Below, piece after piece: positions 1-9,560 of a stretch of DNA of 17,304 bases. Within the stretch, counting starts at the first letter, position 1. Each line of letters starts with the position of its first letter. The stretch lies in the NCBI GenBank assembly GCA_015679605.1, contig JAAAVE010000538.1, positions 1-17,304 of the forward strand, in the 5' to 3' direction. The DNA is from Podila epigama. Its lineage: Eukaryota > Mortierellomycota > Mortierellomycetes > Mortierellales > Mortierellaceae. A model generated the notes under the pieces. It worked only from the letters and a program-made list of their open reading frames with translations. It did not search any database and was not told the DNA's origin. Both the position numbers and the translations under genes were made by a program.

Positions 1-8
1 TATCATAG

Positions 9-2275
9 AACGAGGTGACCGTCGCGGCGCCAACTCCTACCAAACCAGCTGTGAACCACACAGCTGCCCTCGCTGGTGCCGCCGGTGCTGCTGGCCTTGG
101 TGCTGCTGCCGCTGCTTCGCAGCATCGCGACAACAGCCACCCAGCACCGTCTCGCACCCTGTCTCTCAGACCACTACCACAACCACGTACACTACGCCTG
201 TGTCGCATCCTATTGCTCCAGTGGATAATGTCAACCGCATTCCTATTGCTCATCCTCCAACTGAGATCAAGTACACAACTGTGCCAACTGTGCCTTCCCA
301 CGTTGAGGTCAAGCACACGCCAGTTGCTCAGCCCCACATTGAGCATCATAACCCTGCCACCCACACCACTATCAACAATAACGTACCTGCTCCCAGTGCA
401 TATCCATCCAATGTTCACGCTGCGGCAGTTCCCGTCGCCTCCGCTGTGCATCCTATGCATAACGCGCTCCATCGCGACGGCTCCTCAGACATCCCCAAGG
501 ATAACAGCGCCCACGTAGCTGCCACTGATGCCTCAGTTCTTTTGGCCCAACAGGAGTATGCCCAGAAGCACGCACATGCTGTGCCCTCGACCCACACCCA
601 TCAGCCCACAGCTCCCATTTCGACTCATTCGAACATTGCACCCAAGGCTGCCGCAGCTGCCGCCGTCCCCGTTGCTGCTGCGGGAACTGCCGCTTACATT
701 GGTACCAGGAAGGATCCCGTTCACGAATCGCATACTACTCACAGCCCCATTGTTCATGGCGCGTCTCCAAGTGTCCCAGAGTCAGCTGTGGTCCACCACT
801 TTGATTCAGCAGTCGCGCCCGGGGTCACAGCTGCCCCCAAGCACGATACAGTCCACCATCAGGTTGCTGACGCACCTTCTCGCCCATTGAGTGAGAAGAT
901 CACAGCACCCATTGTCGGTGCTGCTGCTGGCACTGCTGCATACTTGGGAGCCAAGACTGAGGCTGTCAAGGAGGCTATCCATGATATGACCCACAAGGAT
1001 GCAACTCTTCCCTCCACTACCACTCATCACACTACCATCCCAGCTCCCGTCACCACCAAGGTGACAACAACCACAGTCGAGCACTCAAAGCCCGCTGCTC
1101 CAACTGAGGTCCACCACACTACCGTCAAGCCCATTGATCATGTCGAGTACACTATCCGGCCCGAGCAGTACACGACTCCCACTGTGCCACTGCACACCGT
1201 CTCCTCCGTGCCTGTCACTGAGAGGGTCACTGTTGTGGAGCATAACCGCTCCTTGTCGGAAAAGATCACAGCTCCTCTTGCCGGTGCTGCTGCCGCTGTC
1301 ACTGGCGCCGCTGCTGGTACTGCTACATACCTGGGTGCCAAGAAGGATGCTGTTAAGGAAGCGTTGACTAGCCACGACAGTACACCCGTAGGACACACAA
1401 CCACGCACACAACAACAGTGCCCACAACTCAATATACTACCACAACGACTACCACCACCCACAAGCCATCCGAATATGGTCCCGCTGATCCCAGGGACTT
1501 GCCATTGGAGGATGTGTCCAGGGTCCGTCCCTTGACTGCACCTGTTGTTGCCGCGGCGGCATCCACAGCCGCCCCTGTGATTGCTACTAAGGAGACTATC
1601 AAGGAGACTGTCACAGTTCCCACACCATCGACATACACCACCTCTAGCACGACTACTACGACTAAGCCCAACCCTGTCTTGACAGCTCCTCGTCCCGTGA
1701 TTCCTACACAAGTTGTCAACAACAATATCAGCCACACCAACATCCCCAACAACAATATTACGACTAACAAGACCACGACCACGACTCACAGCAACGTGGC
1801 GCCTATTGCTCCAGTCATTGCCACACCCGTTGCTGATGCTTACCGTACCACTACAAGCTCCAACACTACCACCATCCCTACTTCCACCACAACCTCAACG
1901 ACCACCTACAACACGCAGACAACACCAGCCACCAGTGTGATAGCCTCTTCCTCGAGCTCTCGCAGGTCGTCTGCTACACCCGGTGAGATTGCCTCTGCAG
2001 ATCGTATCGCTGCTGCCATCCCTGCGACCTACCATGGCCCTATCCCCACGGTTGCACCAGGCGAGGAGGTGATCTGGGTCAAGACTATCACAACCACGGA
2101 TTTCTATGATGATGAAGCCGATGGTGTTGTGGACCGCAATGGCGATGTTGTCTCGACACATCAGACGGTTCTGCCCCCAAATGCATACGCGACTGCACAG
2201 AATGGTTCGGTCACCTACGTCAATAACAATGCCTCAGGTCCAAACCAGGCTGACAAAGGAAAGCAGCGTTTGTAA
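9..2275 (+). CDS. Low-complexity Thr/Ala/His-rich protein with Ala/Gly modules (5' partial, apparent frameshift)
   Basis: I do not recognise this protein. The sequence enters the window inside the gene. TAG at 6-8 could be a 3' splice site, after which an open frame starts with NEVTVAAPTPTKP. The main frame runs open to the TAA at 2273-2275. Composition is extreme: long Thr runs, HHT, VPV, NNN and Pro-rich stretches, which suggests a mostly disordered protein. Four clear Ala/Gly modules interrupt it at about 640-730, 890-985, 1255-1365 and 1530-1605, of the form TAPxxGAAAGTAxYLGxKxxxxKE. A related Ala/Gly stretch at 60-118 lies in a different frame from the rest, so the ORF changes frame near 114-135. 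The C-terminus is less repetitive and acidic (IWVKTITTTDFYDDEADG). No catalytic motif is seen, and the true start lies upstream. Coding is likely because the frame is open for over 2 kb and repeats are conserved at protein level. The function is unknown. Confidence 0.7.
890..1370 (+). repeat. Two best copies of the internal Ala/Gly protein module of the first gene
   Basis: At about 880-990 and 1247-1370 the protein repeats LSEKITAP, then a Gly/Ala segment of about 15-25 residues ending in YLGAK, then DAVKEA or EAVKEA. The second copy carries an extra AAAVTG insertion. More degenerate relatives lie at 640-730 and 1530-1605. The GxxxA-rich small-residue segment could be a glycine-zipper helix or a membrane-associating helix. 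That is inference only. Confidence 0.6.
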
Positions 2276-2389
2276 AAGCTGAAGGACATCCCCCTTTACT
2301 GTTGAGTGACAGATGAGAAAATGATGAAGAAGAAAAAATCAAAACAAGGAATGCGTTTTCTTGTTTGTCTGTAATAATGATATGTGAAT

Positions 2390-2395
2390 AATAAA
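2390..2395 (+). terminator. Poly(A) signal of the first gene
   Basis: AATAAA lies about 115 nt after the stop codon at 2273-2275, in an AT-rich stretch. It fits a cleavage/polyadenylation signal for the plus-strand gene. The convergent NUF2 gene ends at 2518, so the two 3' UTRs are close or overlap. Confidence 0.5.
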
Positions 2396-2517
2396 ATGAA
2401 CTTTTGGTATATTACTTTACAAATATGTTTGGAATGGAAAATGCCCGACATGGACATGCGTGTGTGTGTATAGGTTTGTGGGTTTGTGAAAAGAGGCGAG
2501 ATCAAAGCGAACATGCA

Positions 2518-4462
2518 TTACTCGCCGGTGGTATCCCGCAAGGCCTGTGTAATCTCTGTCATGTAAATCTCTGTTTGTCGCTTCAATTGCTCCATGTCAG
2601 CTGTAACCTCCGCCGCGTATTTCTCCTCCCGTTGCCAGAGCGCTTGATGCCGCCGTTTCTTTTCCTCGAGTAATTGTCGGCTCGTCAATAGATTCTCCTG
2701 TGCCTCTCGGAATAGCTTTGATTGCTCCTGCTCGGCCTTGTCCATCTGCTCCTTCTTTTCTTGCACCGTTACTTTCAGTTTCTTCATATTATCTTCCGTT
2801 CGCTTCATCAATCGATCCGTCTGTTCAAGTTTTGTCTTGATATTCGACGCCTTCAACTTTTGTCGTTCAAGCAACAGCCTTGTGTTCTCGACCTGAGCCT
2901 GCTCTTCCTGCAACCGCTCCAGTAACTGTGCCGTATCCTGCATCATCTCGAGAACTTGTCGCAGGTCTTTTGGGATTGACTCAATCCTCTCCACGGCCGC
3001 AAATCGAGATTGAACCTGTTTCCGTTGTTGATCTGTTTGTTGCATTAGACGTTGAATAGATTGAGGGAGTTCGACTAGGTCCTGCTCCAATGTCTCTGGC
3101 ACATCAACCCGTTGTAATCGAAGATGTTCCAGCTCTTGCCGTCTTTCTGCAAGTAGTGCCCCAAGTTGTCTCTGTTTTTTTTTAAGATGCATGAGGAGAA
3201 GAGTAAAGATCAAGTTAGAACATTCTGTACAAGAAACAATCTCAGAAAAAAAAAAAAAAAAGTCATAGAAACAAAAACCTGGCACATACAAGTCGCTCGT
3301 CATTCTCCTTCCGCTCATTAGTGAGCTCATCCTTGGTTCGGGTGATTGCGACTTCTGTCCGTTTAAGTTCCTCTAATTCCAATGCCAGTTTCTCGTTTGC
3401 AACCTTGGTCTCCTCGATTTTTGGTCCTTGCTCTACTTTCCTCTGTCTAGTTATATCAGGAAATATAAATATTTTTAGCATCGTCTTTTCTGTAAAGTCC
3501 TAACAGTTATGTCGCAATTGTAAAATAAAACGACGAAAGAGATGTCAGATGTCATAGTTGAAGCCTTACTCAAGTGATTCAAGCTCGTCGCTCAGCATCT
3601 TGTTCTCGTTTTCGGCGTCACTCAGCATGGAAGAAAGACCACCCATCTTTTCCAGCTCTTGGTAAAATGCACCCTGGTTGACTTCCCTGAATTTGATGTA
3701 GTTGATAATCGCACTCAGCACGCGTCGTACACGGTCTGCCTCTGGCTTTGTGAGATCCCTGCTCGAGAAATCTGTGATGCCTACACCTTCCATCATCTTG
3801 ACACTAAAAAGAAGAAAAAGGGTGATGTCCATGAGCTTTCCGGTATCTTGGGATAACAGCATTTTTACTCAATTGAAGATGCGAAGGGTACGTTACAGTT
3901 GGCCCAAGAAGATGTAGTACCGCGCGCCATCCAGTATAACTTCCTATTTGTAGTACGCGTCAAGAAAGTAGCCATTTACGTTGAGCGAGTGTTGTTGACA
4001 TTTGTATAATACAATGACCGAGTTAAAAAAAATGGAAACAGAAAAAGAAAAGAAAAGTGAACTAACAGGTGGTGTGGCGATATCAAATCCTTGCAAGTCT
4101 TCCAAGATACAGTTATCTATCGGGCAACCAGTTGTGACTTCCAGAATGGCTTCATAGACCTGCATCATCTTTTGTGGATTGGGTCTCTGTAACTCTTCCA
4201 AGGAGCAAGGTACACGCAAGTCTTCAAGGCACACGATCATGGAGTCATATTTGATGAGTGGAAAAGTCAATTGTTGGCTATTGTTATTGTTATGATTGTG
4301 GTTGTTGTTGCCGAAGCGGCTGTTACTGTTGGTAGTATTGGTATTGTTGTTGCTGGATGAGGATTGTGCTGGGGTTTTTGGCCGAGGAATGTTAGAGGCG
4401 CCCGCGCCACTGTTGTTTCCTCCGCGAGATGCTGTAGATGTTGACATTCGAAGGTTGTTCAT
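2518..4462 (-). CDS. NUF2: Kinetochore protein NUF2 (NDC80 complex subunit)
   Basis: NUF2 is a subunit of the NDC80 complex, which couples kinetochores to spindle microtubules. I read five exons on the minus strand: 4462-4067, 3943-3897, 3803-3570, 3446-3290 and 3171-2518, all with GT-AG introns of 93-123 nt. They join without a frame break to 495 residues; yeast and human NUF2 are about 450-465. Residues 1-65 are a Ser/Asn-rich tail with Asn runs. A calponin-homology-like NUF2 head follows from about residue 66 (FPLIKYDSMIVCLEDL) through KMMEGVGITDFSSRDL to about residue 188 (INYIKFRE). From about residue 190 to the end is Glu/Lys/Gln-rich coiled coil, as expected for dimerising with NDC80. 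The 47-nt exon 2 gives EVILDGARYYIFLGQL and is the least certain join, though it restores the frame exactly. An alternative start is the Met at 4447. Identification is by remembered family pattern, not alignment. Confidence 0.9.
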
Positions 4463-4671
4463 GATTCGATGATGTCTTAATTTTGTTGTGATGCACTAGG
4501 GGGAGAAGGGTATGGTGAAATAAAAATAAAAAGGTATATTGTGATACAGAGGTTAAAGAGGGTGCAATATAATTAAGTTAAAGAGAAATGATGTTTGGAG
4601 GAGATTGTCATGCAGTGAAGAATGGTGTTGGTGAAGAGATGAATGGATCTTGGTGAAGGAAAAAAAAATAT

Positions 4672-4677
4672 ACGCGT
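4672..4677. promoter_or_regulatory. MluI cell-cycle box-like site upstream of NUF2
   Basis: ACGCGT sits about 210 bp upstream of the NUF2 start. Read on the minus strand it follows an A-run (AAAAACGCGTAT), matching the fungal MCB core bound by MBF-type G1/S factors. NUF2 is a cell-cycle gene, so the link is reasonable. However, the bare hexamer also occurs elsewhere in this window (near 3720, 3957, 5377 and 5905), so chance is possible. Confidence 0.3.
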
Positions 4678-4962
4678 TTTTTTTGAAGTGTGTAACATCA
4701 CGTGCTAATATTTAGTGGCGTAACCTGTCTTCCATTTTTGGGGTCTACTATCTCAATAGTTTCATTCATTTTTCAGTAAGCACACTCAACAGCTCAACTT
4801 TTTCCTCTGCACACTCCATCCCTGTCTGCGTCAGCCTTGTCGATTCTCATATGCATTGCTAATTCTCATCTCCGTTTGCCGACTCTCATCTCACAGTTAC
4901 GCTCCTCTGGTCTGTCATGGGAGTGAAGGGTTGCTGCTGCCACCGGTATGGATTCTCAAGCT

Positions 4963-5070
4963 CGAATACGAATATTCGCGCTTGCATGGGTTTTCTGCAA
5001 TGCGAATGCAAATAGAGATTTTTTTGTATTCGCATTTGCATCGTAGAAATCCAGTGTAAAATGCGAATAG
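4963..5070. repeat. Cluster of GCGAAT/ATTCGC inverted repeats
   Basis: The perfect 10-bp palindrome CGAATATTCG is at 4969-4978. An imperfect hairpin follows: ATGCGAATGCAAATA at 5000-5014 pairs with TATTCGCATTTGCAT at 5027-5041 (13 of 15 positions) around a 12-nt loop with a T run. A further ATGCGAAT lies at about 5060-5067. It could be a degraded miniature transposable element end, or a set of transcription-factor sites in the shared intergenic region. Confidence 0.5.
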
Positions 5071-5245
5071 TTGATAACCCACATCAACTACTGGAGCGTC
5101 AGCTCATTTCGCTCGGAGACAAAGATAACCTATATTTTACATCAGCCATTGTGAGACAGCCGTCTGCCACTCTTCCAAACAATTATCCACGGATATGATA
5201 AAAGTAGAATAATTGCCTTCATGCCAAGGAACCAGTGTTCATAGT

Positions 5246-5473
5246 TTAGAATGGTGCCGTCAAAAAGGTCTCAAGCACCACATGCGGTGAGACAACCAGA
5301 AGCGGAGGCTCCAAATGATGCCCCATCCAGATCACCTCTGTATTTGCCCAAGCTGGTGGATCAAAGTGCAGTTGAGACGCGTCCATGATTGAAATAGCCA
5401 AGTTTTGCTCAAGAGTACAAGCTTGGGCGCATTTGCAACACAAAGATAATAATAATATATATACACATCTCAA
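5246..5473 (-). other. Unassigned 75-codon open frame, possibly a gene remnant
   Basis: The frame runs from an ATG at 5473 to a stop at 5246 and encodes a Cys/Leu-rich start followed by a more protein-like stretch (FDPPAWANTEVIWMGHH). I recognise no family. It starts just beyond the likely BZW poly(A) signal. It may be chance, a decayed gene fragment, or an exon of something whose other exons are lost. There is no supporting splice structure. Confidence 0.15.
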
Positions 5474-5477
5474 TTTC

Positions 5478-5483
5478 TTTATT
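5478..5483 (-). terminator. Poly(A) signal of BZW
   Basis: TTTATT on the plus strand reads AATAAA on the minus strand, about 95 nt past the BZW stop codon. That spacing fits a cleavage/polyadenylation signal. Confidence 0.45.
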
Positions 5484-5575
5484 TTCTTTCCGCTCGTTCC
5501 ATATTCGCAGTAAAAAAATACATCTCTTTGTTATCGTTCTCCTTCTTTCCGTCCATGTTTTTTTTTCCCTTTCGT

Positions 5576-8008
5576 TTACTCCTCATCATCAGAGTCATCC
5601 TCCTCATCACTGGCATTCTTGAGCCAGTGAATGAAAGGCTCCATCTGCTTCATGAACACGGTGCGTCCTTGGGTCTTGGAACCCTTCTCGGCCCAGTACA
5701 AGATGGCCGACTCAGACAACACATCGTTCTTATACAGCAACTGGGTCACAGCACGGTACTGCTTGATGAATCGTGCATCCTCGTAAAAGTTGACCTGGAT
5801 CGTCTGCATCAACGCAATCTCGGTCTTGGGTGAAGTACAGAATGCACCCAAAAGCTTACTGTACTGCTGCACCTGCTTCAAGATCTGGTTGTCAATCTGA
5901 TCCACACGCGTGCCCCAGTCCACAGATGCCATAATACCAGCCCAAATAAGAGGGATGAACTCGGGTTCGATCAATCCAGACTCTTTCTGCTGAGCCTTGA
6001 GGTAAGTGAGGCACTACAAGAGAAAGAAGAAAAAGTGGGCATGAGATGAGTATCTTCTGACCAAACTAAATGAATTGCCATAACATTTAACAAATTCAAA
6101 TGAAGAAAAAGAGAAAAGCTGTACCTCAGTAACCTTGCTCTCCTCCAAAAGAGTCTTGACATTCTCGACAATGCTCTCCTTGCGCATGATCAACTGCTTC
6201 TTGTTTTGGAAGACGACAAGTTGCTTCATGTCCTCGGCCTCAAAGTGGCGGCTGAAGCTCTCCTCATCACGCTTGTTGGGAGGGAAAAAGTCCAGGAGAC
6301 GGTCGCTCATGCCAGCCTTGTGGAGGTTGAGGCCGAACTGGTCAACAGATTGGTCCATCAAGTAGGTCTTGAAGACTGCAGTAACAAACTCGAGCGAAAG
6401 ACCTAATTTTTCAAAAGAGGCATACCAGAAATAGTTAGATATCAGGGATGATCTTCAAGGAGAGCGAAATAAGCGAAAGAGGAGAGTGAGAAAGAAGAAA
6501 GACATGGGTTCAAGCTTACCCTCTTTGACCAAATGCTCCTTGAAGAGGACCGAGAGCACACTCAGGTTGGCGAGACCTGAGGAGCAGAAAAGACCAGTGG
6601 CGACGGCCAGTTTGTTGGTATCCTGCTTATCAAACTTGTTGATATACTGAAGCAAGTTCATCAGGGTATCTTCGAAACCACGCTGCAAGTACTTGTAGCG
6701 GCGCATAAGCTTATGGAAGACTTCGACATGCTTCTTAATGCTAGCGAGATCATCTTCGGCCTGGAAAATGCTGAAAGGGCTAGCGGGGGTTCCGTCCTCG
6801 AGAAAAGTTCCACCAGGAGCTATTTTCATCAACGATCCAGTCATGTACAACAATATTAGATTCAAGAATTCATAGACATACAGTTCGATAGAAGATATAA
6901 AAAACGCGCACACGGCTTACCAAGAAGGCGACCGGCAATCAGAATTTCGAAAAGGGTTTCGGCGTAACGTCTGTATTCAAGAGTGTTGCCAGCGGCATCC
7001 AATTTTGATGAGATTTCGTCAAGGTTACCGGGGGCAGCTGAAGAAAGCACGCTGATGAAGGAATCGCGGAAAACTAGAAGAAGACAAGGTATGGGGAAAC
7101 GGTGAGCCATTGTTTTTCCATTGCTATCATGCATCTTTGCGCCTCGTTTCAATGCACCTACAAGAATGGATTACTTACCAGTGGGTTCGAACTTGGCGGT
7201 GGCCTTTTGAACACCCTATTGAATAAAAAAAGCGACAACGAGACAGATTGATCAGCATTCAAGAGCATGTACACCTCCTTCCTGACCTATTGCTGAAAAA
7301 AGGGGGGACATAATTGCAAGTCATATTTACCTTGCGAGGTCTGATCTTGACACCTTGAAGGACGGGCTGAATAGATTAATAAAAAAGAAATGTAGAGATC
7401 AGGGTTAAGATTACATTGAATGAAACGCGGAGCTGAAGGCTCTGATCAGTGCAGATCTAGCAATCTGCCCCACTGGGAAAAAAACAAGACTCAAGATCAC
7501 TGTCTTTTCAGGATGATGGCAATTTTGCATCTTTGGCCAAGAGGACAAAGCGCTTGTCGCTTTTTTTTTTTGCTTGTTTGGCTCTTTGCCTTGCCCATCT
7601 GCCATTTGGTACATTAATTGATTTCCTTGAGTAGACGACGGGCTCGAACGCATGTCACGCGAGATGTAGCGCGAAAATACACTCTGCTCAAAAACACAAA
7701 CAGCCATCCATTCTACCCCTTTTGTTCAATGTGCACTGTCTTGGTCTGAATCCACTGTTTGTGCTGCAAGAGGATCATCCATAGACAAAGTAGCATAAAT
7801 GATATGCATCATCCTGTCATCTGAATCCTCATCAAGCCAATCAGCACTTGTTCTTTAAAATCTCCTCTTCTTTCACGTTCACATTCTAGTCACCTTTTCA
7901 TTACAAAAAAGGGATAGTGGGACAAGAGGCAACTTATGGCTTACTATTGAGTCGGGCATTTTTTTTTCTCTTTTGGGCCTTTACCTTGGCGTTCGTTGCG
8001 TTACTCAT
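5576..8008 (-). CDS. BZW1: BZW1/2-type eIF5-mimic protein (5MP), W2 domain translation regulator
   Basis: This is an orthologue of BZW1/BZW2 (5MP), cytosolic proteins that resemble the eIF5 C-terminus, bind eIF2 and eIF3, and tighten start-codon selection. I read seven minus-strand exons: 8008-7985, 7366-7331, 7215-7179, 7073-6921, 6819-6520, 6402-6125 and 6013-5576. They join in frame to 421 residues; human BZW1 is about 419. The start MSNATNAKPVLQGVKIRPRK matches the family opening (KPVLTGQR, then a basic stretch). KFEPTVFRD and LEYRRYAETLFEILIAGRLL follow in exons 3-4, and APGGT opens exon 5. The middle region is helical, HEAT-like. From about residue 250 is the W2/eIF5C domain, ending in the family's aromatic-acidic boxes (DVLSESAILYW, then FIHWLKNASDEEDDSDDEE). 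The 8-codon first exon is set by the ATG, a perfect splice to KPVL, and similarity to the family N-terminus. It could equally be named BZW2 or 5MP; fungi usually have one copy. Confidence 0.93.
7367..7984 (-). other. Unusually long first intron of BZW (618 nt)
   Basis: The donor is GTAAAG after codon 8 (AAG) and the acceptor is CTATTCAG before CCCGTC. The other introns of this gene are 101-117 nt, so this one is about six times longer. It contains poly(T) tracts and a CCAAT at 7837-7841 but no convincing coding or RNA feature. A long first intron close to the start codon often carries transcriptional enhancer activity. That is general knowledge, not shown here. Confidence 0.7.
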
Positions 8009-8357
8009 AAAGATATTGAATTGGGGCTGTTACGCTGATAGAGTGACGGAAATTTTTTTTTTTTTGCGCTCGGTTGACTAAGAAAAGGTCTTGGAACTGT
8101 ATTGACTGTTGCTGTTGTTGTTGTTGGTAAGGTACCGCTGGTAAAAGCAAGTGCTTGATTGTGAAGGGTAGAGTTGATGAAAAAGAAGTAGGTTGGGATT
8201 GCTTTTTTTTTCTCTTCCTCTTTCTCAAAAAAAGGACTGGTGTTATGTAAAGACAAGCCACAAGAAACCAGTGGGTGTCTCTCCTTATTTGACTGCGGGC
8301 AAAATTAGTCTCTCACAAAATAACTTTGCCTCATTCATCCCTTCCAGTCGTTCAAGC
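8009..8357. promoter_or_regulatory. Divergent promoter region between BZW and PTH2
   Basis: This is the 349 bp between the two start codons, which point away from each other. It holds long poly(T) tracts at 8053-8065 and 8203-8211, an A run near 8227-8233, and a CTGTTGTTGTTG stretch near 8110-8126. No TATA box is evident. Both 5' UTRs and core promoters must fit here. Confidence 0.55.
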
Positions 8358-9560
8358 ATGGACAAATCCTTCACCCTTGCTCAGGTTCTTTCCGCCGGTG
8401 CGGTCGGTCTGCTCACTGGCTTTGCTACCTCCCATGTTCTTAGCGTATGATGACCACACCAAATAAGCTCAAACAAAGAAAGAGAAAAGGGATCATGAAG
8501 AGCATATATTAAAATAGGATGTGCCTGACTGAAAAACGTGATTGTGATCGTGCTCCTGGTGATGATCTTGCAAAAATAGAGCCAAAAGTCGCCTGCCAAG
8601 AAGGATTCCAAGGATTCCAAAGATACTAAGGACACCAAGACCACAAAGGAACTCAAGAACGGCAAGGAGAAAAAGGACAAGATCAAAGAGAGCACAAAGG
8701 AAACCACCGCCAAAAAGCAACAGATCGAGGAAGATTCTGAAGATTACACTGACGGAGAAGACTTTTCAGACAGTGAAAGCGAAGATGATGAAAACGAGGA
8801 TTTGGCTGACTTTGATATGCACGAGGAGTTCAAGATGGTTAGTGCCTTTTCTTTCTTTTTTTTTTCTCCTATTGCATGGATCGCGCGCAGGATCATACAT
8901 TGCGCACCTCGCGTCACACTTGTCTCCTCAAAGTCGAGCAATAAAGGCGCCCTGTTGAACGCGACTTTTAACTGTTCTTTTCTTTTCTCCATTGAATGAA
9001 TAGGTTCTTGTTGTTAGAACTGATCTCGGCATGGGCAAAGGAAAGGCTGCGGCTCAGTGTTGCCATGCAACCCTTGCCAACTACAAAGAGCTAGCCAAGA
9101 GGGCTCCCAATGTAAGTATTTTGGATACGAATATCCAGCCTTCAAAGACAACTGACACCCACATTATGGCGATATTCTAACCGAGTTGACTGTTCCAAAA
9201 CCATTGTCACAGACATTGAAAAAGTGGGAATATTGTGGCCAGGCAAAGGTCACCCTCAAGATTGAAGGCGAAGACGACATGTAAGGACCATCTTGATGCT
9301 TCAATTGCCATCTTGCAACAAAAGATCGAACCACCAGAAAAAAAAAATAGTCGCAATGTTTCGCTTGTTATTGATATGAAATGGACATTCGATATAGGTT
9401 GGTACTCCAAGCCACGGCCAGAAGCATTGGTCTGGCAGCCCACAGTATCCGTGACGCTGGACGGACACAGATTGCTGCAGGCTCAAGAACCGTATTGGCT
9501 ATTGGTCCCGGTCCAGTGAGTGTCATCAACAGTGTCACAGGGCACTTGAAGCTGTACTGA
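8358..9560 (+). CDS. PTH2: Peptidyl-tRNA hydrolase 2, N-terminally membrane-anchored
   Basis: PTH2 cleaves the ester bond of peptidyl-tRNAs that drop off ribosomes, so that the tRNA can be recycled. Five exons (8358-8444, 8580-8837, 9004-9111, 9213-9280, 9398-9560) join in frame to 227 residues. Residues about 7-27 ([20 protein letters not shown]) are a single hydrophobic segment, like the mitochondrial outer-membrane anchor of human PTRH2. Residues about 30-113 are a charged linker, first Lys/Asp/Thr repeats ([10 protein letters not shown]), then strongly acidic. The catalytic domain starts at [12 protein letters not shown] (114-125) and contains the family hallmarks [38 protein letters not shown] (193-207), IGPGP and the C-terminal TGHLKLY. 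Human PTRH2 is 179 residues; the extra length is in the linker. The exon 2 acceptor could also be nine bases further on, which stays in frame. Confidence 0.95.

Larger units (their letters stand above)
4463..5575. other. 1.1-kb interval without a convincing gene
   Basis: This interval lies between the NUF2 start and the BZW stop, both on the minus strand. It should hold the NUF2 promoter and the BZW 3' UTR. It contains poly(A)/poly(T) tracts near 4660-4685, a cluster of GCGAAT-type inverted repeats at about 4960-5070, and one unassigned short ORF at 5246-5473. I see no tRNA fold and no transposase-like coding sequence. Confidence 0.7.

Noticed and set aside
1085-1789. 234-codon open frame on the minus strand within the first gene
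   Set aside because: It is the antisense of the repetitive Thr/Ala-rich coding sequence. The repeat bias removes stop codons on the other strand, and its Gly/Ser/Cys-rich translation resembles no protein.
4856-5230. Possible tRNA or small structured RNA gene in the gap
   Set aside because: No cloverleaf with A- and B-box promoter sequences could be read. The only strong pairing is the GCGAAT inverted repeat, reported separately.
7411-7707. 98-codon minus-strand frame inside the long BZW intron
   Set aside because: Low-quality composition, poly(Lys) from a T tract, no family resemblance and no splice sites linking it to BZW exons in frame.
8001-8261. Minus-strand frames of 83-86 codons upstream of BZW
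   Set aside because: Driven by poly(A) and CAA/CAG repeats of the promoter/5' UTR (KKKK and QQQQ runs). They overlap the true BZW start.
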